A stretch of 64,000 nucleotides of DNA from Aquirufa nivalisilvae (GTDB taxonomy: Bacteria > Bacteroidota > Bacteroidia > Cytophagales > Spirosomataceae). Position 1 is the stretch's first letter. Each line of letters begins with the position of its first letter. The position numbers were made by a program, and so were the translations under genes. The stretch spans positions 496,001-560,000 of the forward strand of contig NZ_SEWX01000005.1 in assembly GCF_004307455.1 (NCBI RefSeq), given 5' to 3'. Below, piece by piece: positions 45,419 to 56,974 of this stretch. A model generated the notes under the pieces. That model was not told where the DNA came from. It did no database searches and saw nothing but the letters and a program-made list of their open reading frames with translations.

Positions 45419-47722
45419 TTAATCTGGGATATTACCAATTCGTATTCTTGAATTAAGATTTAAGCGTAATCCGACGTAATTAAATTGACCGTTGATAAAA
45501 CTTCCAATTGCCTCTAATCGAAATATTTTCAATAAACCATCTAATCCATAACCGACTTCAGAGTATAAAAGTTTTTGATTGTGGATATATACCGTATTGG
45601 CAATCAACAATTCTTTCACATAGGACTTTTTCATTCCTAAAATGGGTTTCAACCACAAATTAGAAAACTGAAATAAAGATAATCCTTCCACATAAGCACC
45701 AGCAGTACTATATGAATAGTGATTTACATTCAGTCGCTGATTAGCCCCTGATGTGAAATTTTGGTAGTAGCCGACTAGTCGGTGGGACGCCAACATTTCT
45801 CCAGCCTGTACCAAATTCATCGTACCATTATAATGCTTAAAATCTACAAAATACTGAGGTGCTTCCCCTATGAATGTACCAGCATTGATGATAAAACCAG
45901 ATTTTACCCATGGAGAAAGTGCCATATTTTGTAAATACGATAACTCCACCATCGTAAATGGAGCTGATGATTCAGCTACACCTTTCCATCCTGCACGATA
46001 TTTGAATAAAATAAGAGGAGAAGAGCCCCATTCGCTTTCTCGAATATGGTTACGATAATACTGAGTTAAGAATGGTCTAAATCCTAAGGTAATTTGACTT
46101 ATAAATGAATTGTGAGTTTGAAATCCATCTTGCTTATATTCCTCATTTTGAGGATTATTCGACGTGAATTTACGGTTCAGGTAATTGAACCAATAATAAT
46201 CCGTCGTATTATCCATTTGACTTCTGCGCGACCACTCAAAACTACTTTTAAAGAAAAATTTAGAAGAAAAACGCTTGGTGAGAGCTAAATTCCAATATTC
46301 TTTGCGATAGATTTTCATTTGATTATTTTTCAACAAAAGTGTTGAAAGGGAATTCATCTCAGGAGAAATGGAATTATCTGGATTCATTTGTTGGACAAAA
46401 TCCCCTTGAGCTAAGGAAATATCAAATGAATCAGTCTTATATCTCAATTTAATGTATCCCGTATTTCGATTCAAACCAAAGGATCTCCTTCCCAAAAATT
46501 CTGCTTCTAAAAATCGATACCTGGCCCAACGTTTTCTAAATACTAATCCAGCGTTAGCAACAAAACCTTCCACCGTATTGAAATTCGAATCAAATACAGG
46601 AGATTTATAGTATATCTCAAATGGATAAAAATCCTTTTGTCGAGGACCGTAATAGAACGATTTTGAAAACAGCAATTGATTCAAAGAAAAAGGACTTTTT
46701 CTCAACGTATCAATGGATGCTTCTAATAAATTGGAAGTCATAGACCCTTGGAAAAATTGATCTTCTTGGGTATTGTGTAAAACTTCTTCCCGCTTCACAT
46801 ATCGAACGGAGTCCAAAGTAACTAGTCCACTTTGCGGGCGCGATTTCCATTTTCTTAATAATGATTGATGAAAATTACCTAACAATTGGGTTGCAAAGAC
46901 CTCATCAAATCCTATTTCTGCAATATTTAAACGCTCTTGGGATTGGTTGGGAATTTGAAATCCTGATTCTGCTTTCCAAGTTTGAGGTTTCTGTTGAACC
47001 TCTTCTTGTAAAAGAAATTCCCCATAATTGCCCATGAGTCCACCTTCCAATTTAAAGTAAGCTGATTTAGGTAGCCAAGCTTGATTTACCCATTGATGTT
47101 GCAAATCCATGTGATAAAGTAAAGCATCAGACTCTACTTGAGCTTCCCAACGAATAATCCAACCCGTCTTACTTAATGTCAATTTACCTGAAAACAACCG
47201 ATCTCCAGAGGAGGATGGTCTAACGTTAAATTGGTAACCAATTTGACCATCAACCAAGGTATCTCCTTGATAATCATAAGAATAATAATCTCGACCATGA
47301 TAATTCAAAGGAGAAACGCAATTAGTACCAATGAAATCTTGATAGAAGTCAGGCCAGAAAAATAGGGTAGGCCTAGGGTATTTTTTTTGAAATCCTTTGA
47401 CATCAATGACCTCATGTATCATTTGATTCAAACTTTTTACATATACTTTAGCATGTGTTTGATTTCCATACCATTGGCCTTCCTGAATTCCTTCATTTTT
47501 TTTCAATCGATTTTTAGCTAAGCCAAGAACCTGATTAAAACGACCTTTTTCTTTCGTTATAACCTCCGCTGAAAATTGCCCCATCAACGCACTATGTTGA
47601 GGTGCTAATTCCAAAGCCCTATTGATCAAGCTATCCATAGCATTGGTTTTTTGACCGAAGGCTGCCATGCTTCCAGAAAAGAAAACGAGAAAACAAAAAG
47701 AAGAAATCTGCTTAAATCTCAA
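45419..47722 (-). CDS. DUF5686-type outer-membrane protein
   Basis: Exported protein of 767 residues with signal peptide (about 1-23). The middle and C-terminal regions match the general pattern of DUF5686 proteins: a strand-rich domain with 'GDTLVDGQIGYQFNVRP' and 'FSGKLTLSKTGWIIRWEA', then a large beta-barrel with many aromatic strands. Unlike the second DUF5686-like gene in this window it has no N-terminal carboxypeptidase-regulatory domain. Function unknown; it may be an outer-membrane transport or assembly protein. Confidence 0.72.
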   Translation of the reverse strand: MRFKQISSFCFLVFFSGSMAAFGQKTNAMDSLINRALELAPQHSALMGQFSAEVITKEKGRFNQVLGLAKNRLKKNEGIQEGQWYGNQTHAKVYVKSLNQMIHEVIDVKGFQKKYPRPTLFFWPDFYQDFIGTNCVSPLNYHGRDYYSYDYQGDTLVDGQIGYQFNVRPSSSGDRLFSGKLTLSKTGWIIRWEAQVESDALLYHMDLQHQWVNQAWLPKSAYFKLEGGLMGNYGEFLLQEEVQQKPQTWKAESGFQIPNQSQERLNIAEIGFDEVFATQLLGNFHQSLLRKWKSRPQSGLVTLDSVRYVKREEVLHNTQEDQFFQGSMTSNLLEASIDTLRKSPFSLNQLLFSKSFYYGPRQKDFYPFEIYYKSPVFDSNFNTVEGFVANAGLVFRKRWARYRFLEAEFLGRRSFGLNRNTGYIKLRYKTDSFDISLAQGDFVQQMNPDNSISPEMNSLSTLLLKNNQMKIYRKEYWNLALTKRFSSKFFFKSSFEWSRRSQMDNTTDYYWFNYLNRKFTSNNPQNEEYKQDGFQTHNSFISQITLGFRPFLTQYYRNHIRESEWGSSPLILFKYRAGWKGVAESSAPFTMVELSYLQNMALSPWVKSGFIINAGTFIGEAPQYFVDFKHYNGTMNLVQAGEMLASHRLVGYYQNFTSGANQRLNVNHYSYSTAGAYVEGLSLFQFSNLWLKPILGMKKSYVKELLIANTVYIHNQKLLYSEVGYGLDGLLKIFRLEAIGSFINGQFNYVGLRLNLNSRIRIGNIPD

Positions 47723-47892
47723 ATTGGGCTTAACAATGGTTTCAAAAACGAGAATTTACTCGATAAAAACTCAATTAAAATGTAAAATTCACAAAAAACT
47801 GGTGCAAAGGAAATGATATTTACAAAAAGTGGCAAAAAGGTGGCAGTAATCTATTAATTTTACGAACAATTTATTAAAACCAACATTGACTC

Positions 47893-50157
47893 ATGGCCTT
47901 TGATATTGAAATGATTAAAGCTGTCTATGACCGCATGCCGGCTAGAATTGCCGCAGCACGTGCATTGACAGGAAAACCGCTTACTTTAACGGAAAAAATT
48001 CTTTACAGTCACTTGTGGGAAGGTACCCCTTCTACCACATTTACGCGTGGGGGTTCCTATGTGGACTTTGCTCCAGACCGTGTTGCGATGCAAGATGCGA
48101 CGGCTCAAATGGCCTTATTGCAATTTATGCAGGCAGGTCGTCCGCAAGTTGCCGTTCCTTCTACTGTACACTGTGATCACTTAATTGAAGCTAAAGTAGC
48201 TTCTACAACTGACCTTAAAGTGGCGGTTGACAAGAATAAAGAAGTGTATGATTTCTTATCATCTGTTTCAGATAAATATGGTATTGGTTTCTGGAAACCA
48301 GGAGCTGGTATTATTCACCAAGTTGTTTTAGAAAACTACGCATTCCCAGGTGGAATGATGATTGGTACAGACTCCCACACTGTAAATGCAGGTGGTTTAG
48401 GTATGATTGCCATTGGTGTAGGTGGAGCTGATGCTTGTGATGTAATGGCTGGTTTAGCTTGGGAATTAAAATTCCCTAAGTTGATTGGTGTTAAATTAAC
48501 TGGTAAATTAAACGGATGGACATCTGCCAAAGATGTTATCTTAAAAGTAGCAGGTATTTTAACGGTTAAAGGTGGTACTGGATGTGTGGTTGAATATTTT
48601 GGAGAAGGAGCTACATCTATGTCTTGCACAGGAAAAGGAACCATTTGTAACATGGGAGCGGAAATTGGTGCTACCACATCTACTTTTGGTTATGATGATT
48701 CAATGGCTCGTTATTTAGAGTCTACAGGTAGAGCTGACGTTGCTGCTTTAGCAAATGGCATTCGTGAGCATTTAACGGCTGATTCTGAGGTTTATGCCAA
48801 TCCAGAAGCTTATTTTGACCAAGTAATTGAAATTGATTTGGATGCATTGGAACCACATGTAAATGGTCCATTCACTCCAGATTTGGCTACGCCTATTTCT
48901 AAATTGAAAGAATTAGCGATCAAAAACAACTGGCCTACTAAAGTAGAGGTTGGTTTGATTGGTTCATGTACTAACTCTTCTTATGAAGATATTGCTCGTG
49001 CAGCATCATTAGCTAAACAAGTAGCAGCGAAAGGTTTAAAAACTAAAGCACAATTTACCATAACTCCAGGATCTGAGCAGGTACGTTACACGATCGAAAG
49101 AGATGGTTTTATCTCGACATTTGATTCCATCGGTGCCACTGTATTTTCAAATGCTTGTGGACCTTGTATAGGACAATGGGCTCGCCCAGGTGCTGAAAAA
49201 GGAGAAAAGAACACCATTGTTCACTCTTTTAACAGAAACTTTGCCAAACGTGCCGACGGTAACCCAAATACCTATGCTTTTGTAGCTTCACCAGAAATCG
49301 TAACAGCATTAGCTATTGCAGGTGATTTAACTTTCAATCCTTTGACTGATACGTTGACTAACGAAAAAGGAGAACAAGTGAAATTAGAAGCTCCAACAGG
49401 AGATGAATTACCAAAATTAGGATTTGCTGTTGAGGATGCTGGATATCAAGCTCCTGCAGCTGATGGATCAGGTGTTCAAGTTAAAGTAGCTCCAACTTCT
49501 GATCGTCTTCAATTATTAGCTCCATTCTCAGCTTGGGAAGGAACTGATTTGAAAGGCTTAAAATTATTAATTAAAGCAAAAGGTAAGTGTACCACTGACC
49601 ATATCTCCATGGCTGGGCCTTGGTTGAAATACCGTGGACACTTAGACAATATCTCCAACAATATGTTGATTGGTGCTGTGAATTTCTTTAATGAAAAAAC
49701 AGACAATGTTAAAAACCAATTAACAGGAGCTTATGGTGCTGTACCTGATACTCAACGTGCTTATAAAGCTGCAGGAATCGGAACCATCGTAGTGGGTGAT
49801 ACCAATTACGGTGAAGGTTCTTCTCGTGAGCATGCTGCTATGGAACCTCGTCATTTAGGCGTTCGTGCTGTATTAGTAAAATCATTTGCTCGTATTCACG
49901 AAACGAACTTGAAAAAGCAAGGTATGTTAGCTTTAACATTTGTTAATGAAGCTGATTACGACAAAATCCAAGAAGATGACAGCATTAATATTGTTGGTTT
50001 GAATGATTTTGCTCCTGAAAAGCCATTAACAATTGAATTAGTTCACGCAGATGGAAGCACAGATAGTTTCCCTGTTAATCATACTTATAATGCACAGCAA
50101 ATTGAGTGGTTTAAAGCTGGTGGAGCTTTGAATATCATTCGTGCATCGATTAAATAA
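47893..50157 (+). CDS. Aconitate hydratase
   Basis: Aconitase of 754 residues, the mitochondrial-type form found in Bacteroidota, converting citrate to isocitrate in the TCA cycle. [4Fe-4S] ligands are the Cys in '[12 protein letters not shown]' and the two in '[10 protein letters not shown]'. The swivel domain carries '[22 protein letters not shown]' in pieces. No signal peptide. A 170-bp gap separates it from the divergent DUF5686 gene, and a strong terminator follows it. Confidence 0.97.
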   Translation: MAFDIEMIKAVYDRMPARIAAARALTGKPLTLTEKILYSHLWEGTPSTTFTRGGSYVDFAPDRVAMQDATAQMALLQFMQAGRPQVAVPSTVHCDHLIEAKVASTTDLKVAVDKNKEVYDFLSSVSDKYGIGFWKPGAGIIHQVVLENYAFPGGMMIGTDSHTVNAGGLGMIAIGVGGADACDVMAGLAWELKFPKLIGVKLTGKLNGWTSAKDVILKVAGILTVKGGTGCVVEYFGEGATSMSCTGKGTICNMGAEIGATTSTFGYDDSMARYLESTGRADVAALANGIREHLTADSEVYANPEAYFDQVIEIDLDALEPHVNGPFTPDLATPISKLKELAIKNNWPTKVEVGLIGSCTNSSYEDIARAASLAKQVAAKGLKTKAQFTITPGSEQVRYTIERDGFISTFDSIGATVFSNACGPCIGQWARPGAEKGEKNTIVHSFNRNFAKRADGNPNTYAFVASPEIVTALAIAGDLTFNPLTDTLTNEKGEQVKLEAPTGDELPKLGFAVEDAGYQAPAADGSGVQVKVAPTSDRLQLLAPFSAWEGTDLKGLKLLIKAKGKCTTDHISMAGPWLKYRGHLDNISNNMLIGAVNFFNEKTDNVKNQLTGAYGAVPDTQRAYKAAGIGTIVVGDTNYGEGSSREHAAMEPRHLGVRAVLVKSFARIHETNLKKQGMLALTFVNEADYDKIQEDDSINIVGLNDFAPEKPLTIELVHADGSTDSFPVNHTYNAQQIEWFKAGGALNIIRASIK

Positions 50158-50173
50158 AGTATAAAATTGTAAA

Positions 50174-50207
50174 AGGGCGCAAAATTCACTAGTTTTGCGC
50201 CTTATTT
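50174..50207 (+). terminator. Aconitase gene terminator
   Basis: Stem GGCGCAAAA (50176-50184) with TTTTGCGCC (50193-50201), 8-nt loop, then TTATTTC. It separates the aconitase gene from prs. Confidence 0.78.
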
Positions 50208-50242
50208 CAGATAAACCAACCATTGTTCCTTAATTTTTCCAG

Positions 50243-51184
50243 ATGGCAGCGATTAATGCAGTAAAAATATTTTCAGGTTCAGCGTCCAATTATTTGGCCA
50301 AAGAAATTGCTAAATACTACGGAAAAGATTTGGGTGCAGCCACTACATTGCGCTTTTCAGATGGAGAAATGTCTCCAAGTTTTGATGAGTCTGTACGTGG
50401 TTGTGATGTATTTATCATTCAGTCTACATTCCCATCGGCCGATAATCTGATGGAATTACTATTGATGATTGATGCAGCCCGAAGAGCTTCCGCACACTAT
50501 GTTACCGCGGTTATTCCTTATTTTGGATACTCTCGTCAAGATCGTAAAGATCGTCCTAGAGTAGGTATTGGTGCAAAATTAATTGCCAACTTGTTGACTG
50601 CTGCTGGCGCTGATCGTTTAATGACGATTGATTTACATGCCGGTCAAATTCAAGGTTTCATGGATTTTCCAGTGGACCACTTGGAAGGAACGGCCATTTT
50701 TATTCCTTATTTGAAATCCTTAGAACTTGAAAATCTAACTTTTGCCTCTCCTGATGTGGGTGGTGTGGTTAGAACAAGAAACATGGCGAAGTTTTTCAAC
50801 GCCAACATGGTTATTTGCGACAAACACAGAAAACGTGCTAATGAAATTGCATCCATGCAATTAATTGGTGATGTGGAGGGTGCAAACGTCGTTTTAGTAG
50901 ATGATTTAATTGATACAGGTGGTACAATGTGTAAAGCCGCTCAATTGATCATGGACAAAGGTGCTAAATCGGTGAGAGCAATTGTGACTCACCCAGTTTT
51001 ATCTGGTAAGGCTTATGAAAACATTTCTAATTCTGTGTTAACGGAATTAGTAGTGACAGACACCATACCACTAAAAGAAGAATGCGCCAAAATTAAAGTT
51101 CTTACCGTTTCAGAATTATTTGCAAAAGCAATCGGAAGAATTCGAGATCACGAATCTATCAGTTCATTATTTATTAAATATTAA
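50243..51184 (+). CDS. prs: Ribose-phosphate pyrophosphokinase
   Basis: PRPP synthetase of 313 residues that makes PRPP from ribose 5-phosphate and ATP for nucleotide, His and Trp synthesis. Features are 'RFSDGEMSPSFDESVRG', the flexible loop 'YFGYSRQDRKDRPR', 'MTIDLHAGQIQGF' and the PRPP loop 'VVLVDDLIDTGGTMC'. Normal length. Followed 59 bp later by the L25 gene, a common pairing in bacteria. Confidence 0.97.
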   Translation: MAAINAVKIFSGSASNYLAKEIAKYYGKDLGAATTLRFSDGEMSPSFDESVRGCDVFIIQSTFPSADNLMELLLMIDAARRASAHYVTAVIPYFGYSRQDRKDRPRVGIGAKLIANLLTAAGADRLMTIDLHAGQIQGFMDFPVDHLEGTAIFIPYLKSLELENLTFASPDVGGVVRTRNMAKFFNANMVICDKHRKRANEIASMQLIGDVEGANVVLVDDLIDTGGTMCKAAQLIMDKGAKSVRAIVTHPVLSGKAYENISNSVLTELVVTDTIPLKEECAKIKVLTVSELFAKAIGRIRDHESISSLFIKY

Positions 51185-51243
51185 TTTCAACCGTTTTCAG
51201 GGGATAGCAAAAAGCGAAAGACTGGAAACTTAACAAAAACAAC

Positions 51244-51810
51244 ATGAAAAAATTAGAGATTGTAGGGTATAAAAGAGCGAATCTCGGAAGTAAGGGCGCA
51301 AAAGATTTGCGTACTGAAGCTTTAGCTCCTTGTGTATTGTATGGTGGAAAAGAGCAGGTTCACTTCGCTGTTCCAATGATCCTTTTCCGTGATTTACTTT
51401 ACTCAGCAGATGTTTACGAAGTAGCATTAAACATAGAAGGTGATGTATACCGCGCTATTTTACAAGATGCGCAGTTTCACCCAGTAAATGAAATGATTTT
51501 ACACGTTGACTTTTTAGAAATTGTTGATAACAAAGCTATCAAGATCGATGTACCTATCAAAATTATTGGAAACTCTCCAGGTGTTATTAAAGGGGGTAAA
51601 ATGATCCAAAAGTTACGTAAAGTAACTTTGAAAGGATTAGCTGAAAACATTCCTGATTTTGTTACTGCTGATATTTCTGGATTAGATCTAGGACAAACAG
51701 TAAAAGTTAACAAATTAGTTGTTGAAGGATGTGAGATATTGAATCCAATGTCTAACCCAGTTGCAACGATCGATATCCCAAGAGCATTAAGAGGTAAATT
51801 AACTGCTTAA
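51244..51810 (+). CDS. rplY: 50S ribosomal protein L25/general stress protein Ctc
   Basis: L25 of the long TL5/Ctc type, 188 residues, with an N-terminal 5S-rRNA-binding domain ('LRTEALAPCVLYGGKEQVHFAV') and a C-terminal beta domain ('LRKVTLKGLAENIPDFVTADIS', in parts). It binds 5S rRNA in the 50S central protuberance. It follows prs and ends before a strong hairpin terminator. Confidence 0.95.
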   Translation: MKKLEIVGYKRANLGSKGAKDLRTEALAPCVLYGGKEQVHFAVPMILFRDLLYSADVYEVALNIEGDVYRAILQDAQFHPVNEMILHVDFLEIVDNKAIKIDVPIKIIGNSPGVIKGGKMIQKLRKVTLKGLAENIPDFVTADISGLDLGQTVKVNKLVVEGCEILNPMSNPVATIDIPRALRGKLTA

Positions 51811-51839
51811 TTCTAGGAATATCTTTCTGATAGAGATTC

Positions 51840-51869
51840 AAAAAAGCCTTCCAATCGGAAGGCTTTTTT
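51840..51869 (+). terminator. Terminator after the L25 gene
   Basis: Perfect 12-bp stem AAAAAGCCTTCC (51841-51852) with GGAAGGCTTTTT (51857-51868), loop AATC and a T-tract. Confidence 0.9.
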
Positions 51870-51969
51870 AGTTATTAGTTATTAGAGGATTTACTGAGTA
51901 TCGAATTGGGGATATAAATTGTTCATTAATTATTAATAAAACACTAAACCCTAATATCTAATAACTAAA
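51867..51969. repeat. Spaced inverted repeat between convergent L25 and hppA genes
   Basis: Arms TTTAGTTATTAGTTATTAG (51867-51885) and its complement at 51951-51969 match at 18 of 19 positions with a 65-nt spacer. Each arm overlaps a separate hairpin terminator. The arrangement resembles the spaced repeat at 11561-11650, though the sequences differ. Confidence 0.6.
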
Positions 51970-52000
51970 AGAGGTCAACCCTGACGGATTGACCTCTTTT
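51967..52000 (-). terminator. Terminator of hppA
   Basis: Perfect 12-bp stem AAAAGAGGTCAA (51967-51978) with TTGACCTCTTTT (51989-52000) and a 10-nt loop, 18 bp beyond the hppA stop on the minus strand. Confidence 0.88.
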
Positions 52001-52018
52001 AAAATAACTAGATGATAC

Positions 52019-54187
52019 TTATTTCTTAGCTACTACTTTCATCACAATAGGTGCTTTCTCTACATGAGAAACTTTACCATCTGTTTTTGCAATATAAGGA
52101 GCAATAACCAAGGAAACGATCGACATTAATTTAATCAAGATGTTCATGGATGGACCAGAAGTATCTTTGAAAGGATCACCCACAGTATCTCCAGTAACAG
52201 CAGCTTTATGTGGCTCCGAACCTTTCTTGTAAGTTACTCCATCAATCAATACTCCTTTCTCAAATGATTTCTTGGCATTATCCCAAGCACCACCTGCGTT
52301 CGATTGGAAAATACCCATCAACACACCTGATACAGTAACACCTGCTAATAAACCTCCCAATACTTCAGGTCCCATGATAAATCCAACGATAACTGGTACC
52401 GATAATGCAATGGCTCCTGGCAACATCATCTGACGAATAGATGCTTCGGTAGAAATAGCAACACATTTTTCATATTCTGGCTTAGCCTTATATTCCATAA
52501 TTCCTGGAATCTCACGGAACTGACGACGAACTTCATTCACCATTTCCATAGCCGCTTTTCCTACTGCTGAAATACACAAGGCAGAGAAAATGAATGGAAT
52601 CATACCACCCACAAATAAACCTGCTAACACATCTGCTTTGTAAATGTCGATTTGTGTAATTCCAGAAATACCAACGAAAGCAGCAAAAAGAGCTAAGGAA
52701 GTCAATGCCGCAGAAGCAATAGCAAATCCTTTACCCGTAGCAGCTGTTGTATTTCCAACTGCATCTAAATTATCTGTACGCTCACGAACTTCAGCTGGCA
52801 ATTGTGACATCTCAGCAATACCTCCTGCATTGTCTGCAATCGGTCCAAATGCATCAATAGCCAATTGCATAGCAGTAGTTGCCATCATACCCGCAGCAGC
52901 GATGGATACCCCGTAAATTCCAGCAAAGAAATAAGAGAAGTAAATACCTGCAGCTAATACCAAAATAGGTAATACCGTAGATTCCATACCTACTGCCAAA
53001 CCTCCAATGATATTTGTCGCATGACCAGTACCTGATTTCTGAACGATTGAATCAACTGGGCGTTTTCCCATAGCCGTGTAATATTCCGTAATGATTGACA
53101 TTAAGGTCCCTACCACAAGTCCCACGATGATGGAATAAAATACATCCATAGCTGTAAAACTAAATCCACGTAATACCAGAGTTTCAGGCAAGATGTTCTT
53201 CACTAAGAAATAGGAAGTAACAAACGTAATGGCAATAGATAAATAGTTTCCAGTGTTCAATGCATTTTGTACTGAAGATGTTTCATCTTTAATACGTACA
53301 AAGAAGGTAGAAACTAAAGAGGCTAATAAACCTACACCAGCAATTAACATCGGTAATAAAACAGGGGAGAAGCCACCATAGTTATCGCTAACTTCAATTT
53401 CCTGTCCTAAAACCATCGTTGCAAGAATGGTTGCTACATAAGAACCAAACAAATCGGCTCCCATACCGGCTACGTCACCCACATTGTCTCCTACGTTATC
53501 CGCAATTGTTGCCGGATTACGAACATCATCCTCTGGGATTCCAGCTTCTACTTTACCAACTAAATCGGCTCCTACGTCTGCAGCTTTGGTATAAATACCA
53601 CCACCAACACGAGCAAACAAGGCAATTGACTCAGCTCCTAATGAAAAACCAGCTAAAACTTCGATAGCCGTTTTCATCTCATTGGAAGTCAGCGCTTGTC
53701 CTTGAGCAAAAATCTGATAGAAAGTAATAAACAAACCTCCTAAACCTAAGATAGCCAATCCAGCAACTCCCATTCCCATAACAGAACCTCCTGTAAATGA
53801 AACAGATAAAGCTTTAGCTAAAGAAGTTCTAGCCGCTTCTGCTGTACGAACATTGGCTTTAGTTGCCACAATCATACCTATATAACCTGCCGTAGCAGAA
53901 AATATAGCTCCAATTAAAAAGGCAACTGCAATAAGGGGAGAAGAGTGAAATCCAGGACCTTCCTGATTTCCTAACCATGCCAATAATATCGCTGTGGGAA
54001 TAGCGAAATAGGCTAATATTTTCCATTCTGCTTTCAAGAAGGCGATCGCACCGTCTGCAATATAACCCGAAAGCTCTTTCATTGTGTCATTTCCAGCATC
54101 TTGCTTCGATACCCAGCTAAACTTCCAAGCCGTGTACAACAATCCTACTATTCCAAAAGCAGGAACTAAGTAAACAATTGAATCCAT
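52019..54187 (-). CDS. hppA: Membrane-bound ion-translocating pyrophosphatase
   Basis: Integral membrane pyrophosphatase of 722 residues with about 16 membrane helices; it pumps H+ or Na+ at the expense of PPi. Substrate-site motifs are '[16 protein letters not shown]' and '[14 protein letters not shown]', with a second acidic cluster 'DNAGGIAEM'. The motif '[10 protein letters not shown]' has Ala where K+-independent enzymes have Lys, so this is a K+-dependent type; I cannot tell Na+ from H+ pumping by eye. Monocistronic by its flanking terminator. Confidence 0.95.
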   Translation of the reverse strand: MDSIVYLVPAFGIVGLLYTAWKFSWVSKQDAGNDTMKELSGYIADGAIAFLKAEWKILAYFAIPTAILLAWLGNQEGPGFHSSPLIAVAFLIGAIFSATAGYIGMIVATKANVRTAEAARTSLAKALSVSFTGGSVMGMGVAGLAILGLGGLFITFYQIFAQGQALTSNEMKTAIEVLAGFSLGAESIALFARVGGGIYTKAADVGADLVGKVEAGIPEDDVRNPATIADNVGDNVGDVAGMGADLFGSYVATILATMVLGQEIEVSDNYGGFSPVLLPMLIAGVGLLASLVSTFFVRIKDETSSVQNALNTGNYLSIAITFVTSYFLVKNILPETLVLRGFSFTAMDVFYSIIVGLVVGTLMSIITEYYTAMGKRPVDSIVQKSGTGHATNIIGGLAVGMESTVLPILVLAAGIYFSYFFAGIYGVSIAAAGMMATTAMQLAIDAFGPIADNAGGIAEMSQLPAEVRERTDNLDAVGNTTAATGKGFAIASAALTSLALFAAFVGISGITQIDIYKADVLAGLFVGGMIPFIFSALCISAVGKAAMEMVNEVRRQFREIPGIMEYKAKPEYEKCVAISTEASIRQMMLPGAIALSVPVIVGFIMGPEVLGGLLAGVTVSGVLMGIFQSNAGGAWDNAKKSFEKGVLIDGVTYKKGSEPHKAAVTGDTVGDPFKDTSGPSMNILIKLMSIVSLVIAPYIAKTDGKVSHVEKAPIVMKVVAKK

Positions 54188-54253
54188 AAAGTGTGTTTTA
54201 GATTATTCCAAAAAAATTTGTTACAAAAATAAGAATTTTGGCATATAAAACAA

Positions 54254-56842
54254 CTAAAAAGGAAATCTAAGCAAGAGCTTGAAGCGCTCCGGAACCCAAT
54301 TACTCATAGGATAAGCTACCTCTAAACCAAGAAATTTGCCTATTCCCGAAATACCATAGACAAGCTCTTGATATGCCCCTTGATTTACCCCAGCAAGTAA
54401 TTGAAGTCGATTGTAAACCACATATTCTCGAATCCCATATTGAGTCAAAACATTCCATTGACTCAACATCAATTTCCGAGGTTCCCATTTTACATGCATT
54501 TTAAAATGATTATCGGTTGTACTATATGCATAATATGGTAATGCTCGAAACGATTGATCGTTTGCACTTATAAAAATGGTTTGATTGCCATTAAAGTGTG
54601 TATAATCTAAAAAATTAGTTGCCGTTTGTAAATATGTGGTATAATTAAAATGAAGATTCAATGTACCTAATCGAGCCAAATTAATGTACTGGTTGTAATC
54701 TACATTCAAGCGTTGAAATTGATCATCACCTGTTCCGAATGCATAAATGAAATTAAAGGATGGGCCTTCATTATTATTAATTCGCCGAACGCCATTAAAT
54801 CGATTCCAAGTAGCTTTGGGTTGCCAACGAAACCCTAATGAACTAGCAAATTGATTACCGCGAGCTGGGATTTGATTCCCCCAAGCTGTATTGGATGGCA
54901 TATTGGGTTCAAAGTGCTTTTCCTGATCCAACCAACCATGCTCCACTGAATTCGTCAATATTTCCCTATTTCGATATTCAAATAATGAAAGAAATCGTAT
55001 GCTTGGAGTGAATTGATATTGATAGTTCAAACTCACATAATTCTTTTGGAATAAGCGAACATAATTTTCTGATACTAATAAAGAATAAAACATATTCAAA
55101 AATGGTGAAATAGGATTACTACGGTTTATTTGAAAAACATTACTTCCTATTTCTGCTTTCAAATACTGTCGATTTTCATCAAAATTACGCTCCAAAAATA
55201 CATCACCATTCCAGTTATGACGAGCAAAAGCATATCGCACATTGCCACCCAATGTCAAATAGTTATTTCTACCAAATCGATTTCTATAAGTTAAACTTCG
55301 GTCGAGATAAAAGCCATCCACAGCATTAAATCCACCACCGAATGAACTTAGATTCAAACTTTTCCCGATCAAATTCTTTTCATAATTATAAAATTTCCCT
55401 GAGAACAATTGGCCAAAATGGAATTTAGGTAAGGCATTGATGGAATCTTTCCTTCGTTTATCTGCACCAGCTATCCATAAACTATCCGCTTCTTTATATC
55501 CTACTTTTTCAGCCTCCGTTAGAGGTACTTGTCGTTCTTCTTCCCAAAAGCCTTCCGACTTATTTCTCGACATTGAATCTACTTCAAAAGTATAATCAGA
55601 AGTCAAACCATCCATTTTAGCCAAATTCTCTTTTTTCTCTAATTTATCTACCTCCTTCAATACTTCTTTTAACTTCTTTCTAGTAAGCTCTTTACCCAAG
55701 GCCTGTTTGGGATCTTTTACTTTCTCTCGATTGATTTCCTTGGCTAATTCCTTATTTAATCGTTCTTCGATAATAGCTGGTTTGACTACAAAAGCTGGAT
55801 TAACCTTAATTTGATATTGCTTAATTTGGGTGATGTACCTAAAATTGGCTTTGATACCAAATGCATCAAAATTGACTTGTGAATCATATTGAATGGGCAT
55901 CCAAACACCCTGAAATAAAGCATTTTGCTGTGTAAAGCCATAAGAGCCATTGGGATCTTTAAATCTTAGCTGAAATGAATAAATACTCCAAGTATCTTCT
56001 ACTACTTGTACCGTACCTTCAAATAAATCATCGTAGCTTGCTCTAGGCTGGACCTGAATCTTACTGATGGTCATTCCATCTTGTGTAAAACTACCTAAAT
56101 AGGCAAATTTATAGAGTTGAAATGCTTGAGGACCAAAGGGCGACCATAAACTTCCCCATACTTTAGGACGATAAAAATTGGTCTGGGTCACGCGTAAGTT
56201 TAATCCTTGATTAATAGCAGCAGGAAGATTATTCCGATTCGAAATCACCTTTTCCTGCAATCGATTCGGCTTTTGATAGCTGATTTGGTTGATCCCTTCC
56301 AATACATAAGTGCTTCCCACTTTTACCCCCATTTCCTTTTCAATCTTTTTTCCTCCTAACATTTTGACCAAAGCGCTCACTTCAGTTACCTTGCCCGAAC
56401 CTTTGACATAAGCTTTGGCTTCATATGCATCTAATTCTTTTAAGTGAAATGGTGCCATAGCAATCATTCGACGCATAATACCAATGGCAGGATCTTCTTT
56501 TAAACCTCCCACATTGACTTCTGCTAAGGCTACAGCTTGCTCTTCTAAAACCACATCCAATTTTTTATCTGAATTCGCTGATTCTAATTCCACTGTATAA
56601 GTCTTGGGACTATGTCCTAAAAAACGAAAAACCAAGGTATGTTTTCCAATCCCTGTTTTAATCGAATAATTACCTTCTTCATTGGCAGTGGTTCCTTTAT
56701 TTAGATTCGATACCCAAACAGTAGCAAAAGGCATTATTTCACCTTGCTTGTTTCGAATAATTCCATGAATTTGTTGGGCATTTACGGACGATGCAAAAAC
56801 GATTAATATAGTTAAAGAGTAAAGTAGTTTTATGGATTTCAT
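54254..56842 (-). CDS. DUF5686 outer-membrane protein with carboxypeptidase-regulatory-like domain
   Basis: Exported 862-residue protein. A signal peptide (about 1-22) is followed by a CarboxypepD_reg-like beta-sandwich ('IHGIIRNKQGEIMPFATVWVSNLNKGTTANEEGNYSI' in pieces, about 24-110), the DUF5686 region, and a C-terminal beta-barrel ending 'LLLRFPF' with a terminal Phe. A Lys/Glu-rich segment (about 365-430) interrupts the middle. It resembles TonB-receptor architecture without a plug domain or TonB box that I can see. Function unknown. It shares the family with the 45.4-47.7 kb gene. Confidence 0.8.
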   Translation of the reverse strand: MKSIKLLYSLTILIVFASSVNAQQIHGIIRNKQGEIMPFATVWVSNLNKGTTANEEGNYSIKTGIGKHTLVFRFLGHSPKTYTVELESANSDKKLDVVLEEQAVALAEVNVGGLKEDPAIGIMRRMIAMAPFHLKELDAYEAKAYVKGSGKVTEVSALVKMLGGKKIEKEMGVKVGSTYVLEGINQISYQKPNRLQEKVISNRNNLPAAINQGLNLRVTQTNFYRPKVWGSLWSPFGPQAFQLYKFAYLGSFTQDGMTISKIQVQPRASYDDLFEGTVQVVEDTWSIYSFQLRFKDPNGSYGFTQQNALFQGVWMPIQYDSQVNFDAFGIKANFRYITQIKQYQIKVNPAFVVKPAIIEERLNKELAKEINREKVKDPKQALGKELTRKKLKEVLKEVDKLEKKENLAKMDGLTSDYTFEVDSMSRNKSEGFWEEERQVPLTEAEKVGYKEADSLWIAGADKRRKDSINALPKFHFGQLFSGKFYNYEKNLIGKSLNLSSFGGGFNAVDGFYLDRSLTYRNRFGRNNYLTLGGNVRYAFARHNWNGDVFLERNFDENRQYLKAEIGSNVFQINRSNPISPFLNMFYSLLVSENYVRLFQKNYVSLNYQYQFTPSIRFLSLFEYRNREILTNSVEHGWLDQEKHFEPNMPSNTAWGNQIPARGNQFASSLGFRWQPKATWNRFNGVRRINNNEGPSFNFIYAFGTGDDQFQRLNVDYNQYINLARLGTLNLHFNYTTYLQTATNFLDYTHFNGNQTIFISANDQSFRALPYYAYSTTDNHFKMHVKWEPRKLMLSQWNVLTQYGIREYVVYNRLQLLAGVNQGAYQELVYGISGIGKFLGLEVAYPMSNWVPERFKLLLRFPF

Positions 56843-56974
56843 ATTTAGGGATTTACTACAAAAATAGAATGAGATATTATAAGTAAACTGATTTTATGAC
56901 AAAGGGTAAAATAAAGTAGTAAGTAGAATTACCAATCCTAACGTAAAGAAGATAAATTTGTTTTTCTTTTGATT

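Noticed and set aside
48336-48677. Long antisense reading frame inside the aconitase gene
   Set aside because: It is a compositional shadow of a highly conserved enzyme and has no start context or family resemblance; the same holds for antisense frames in hppA, dnaE and the UxaA gene.
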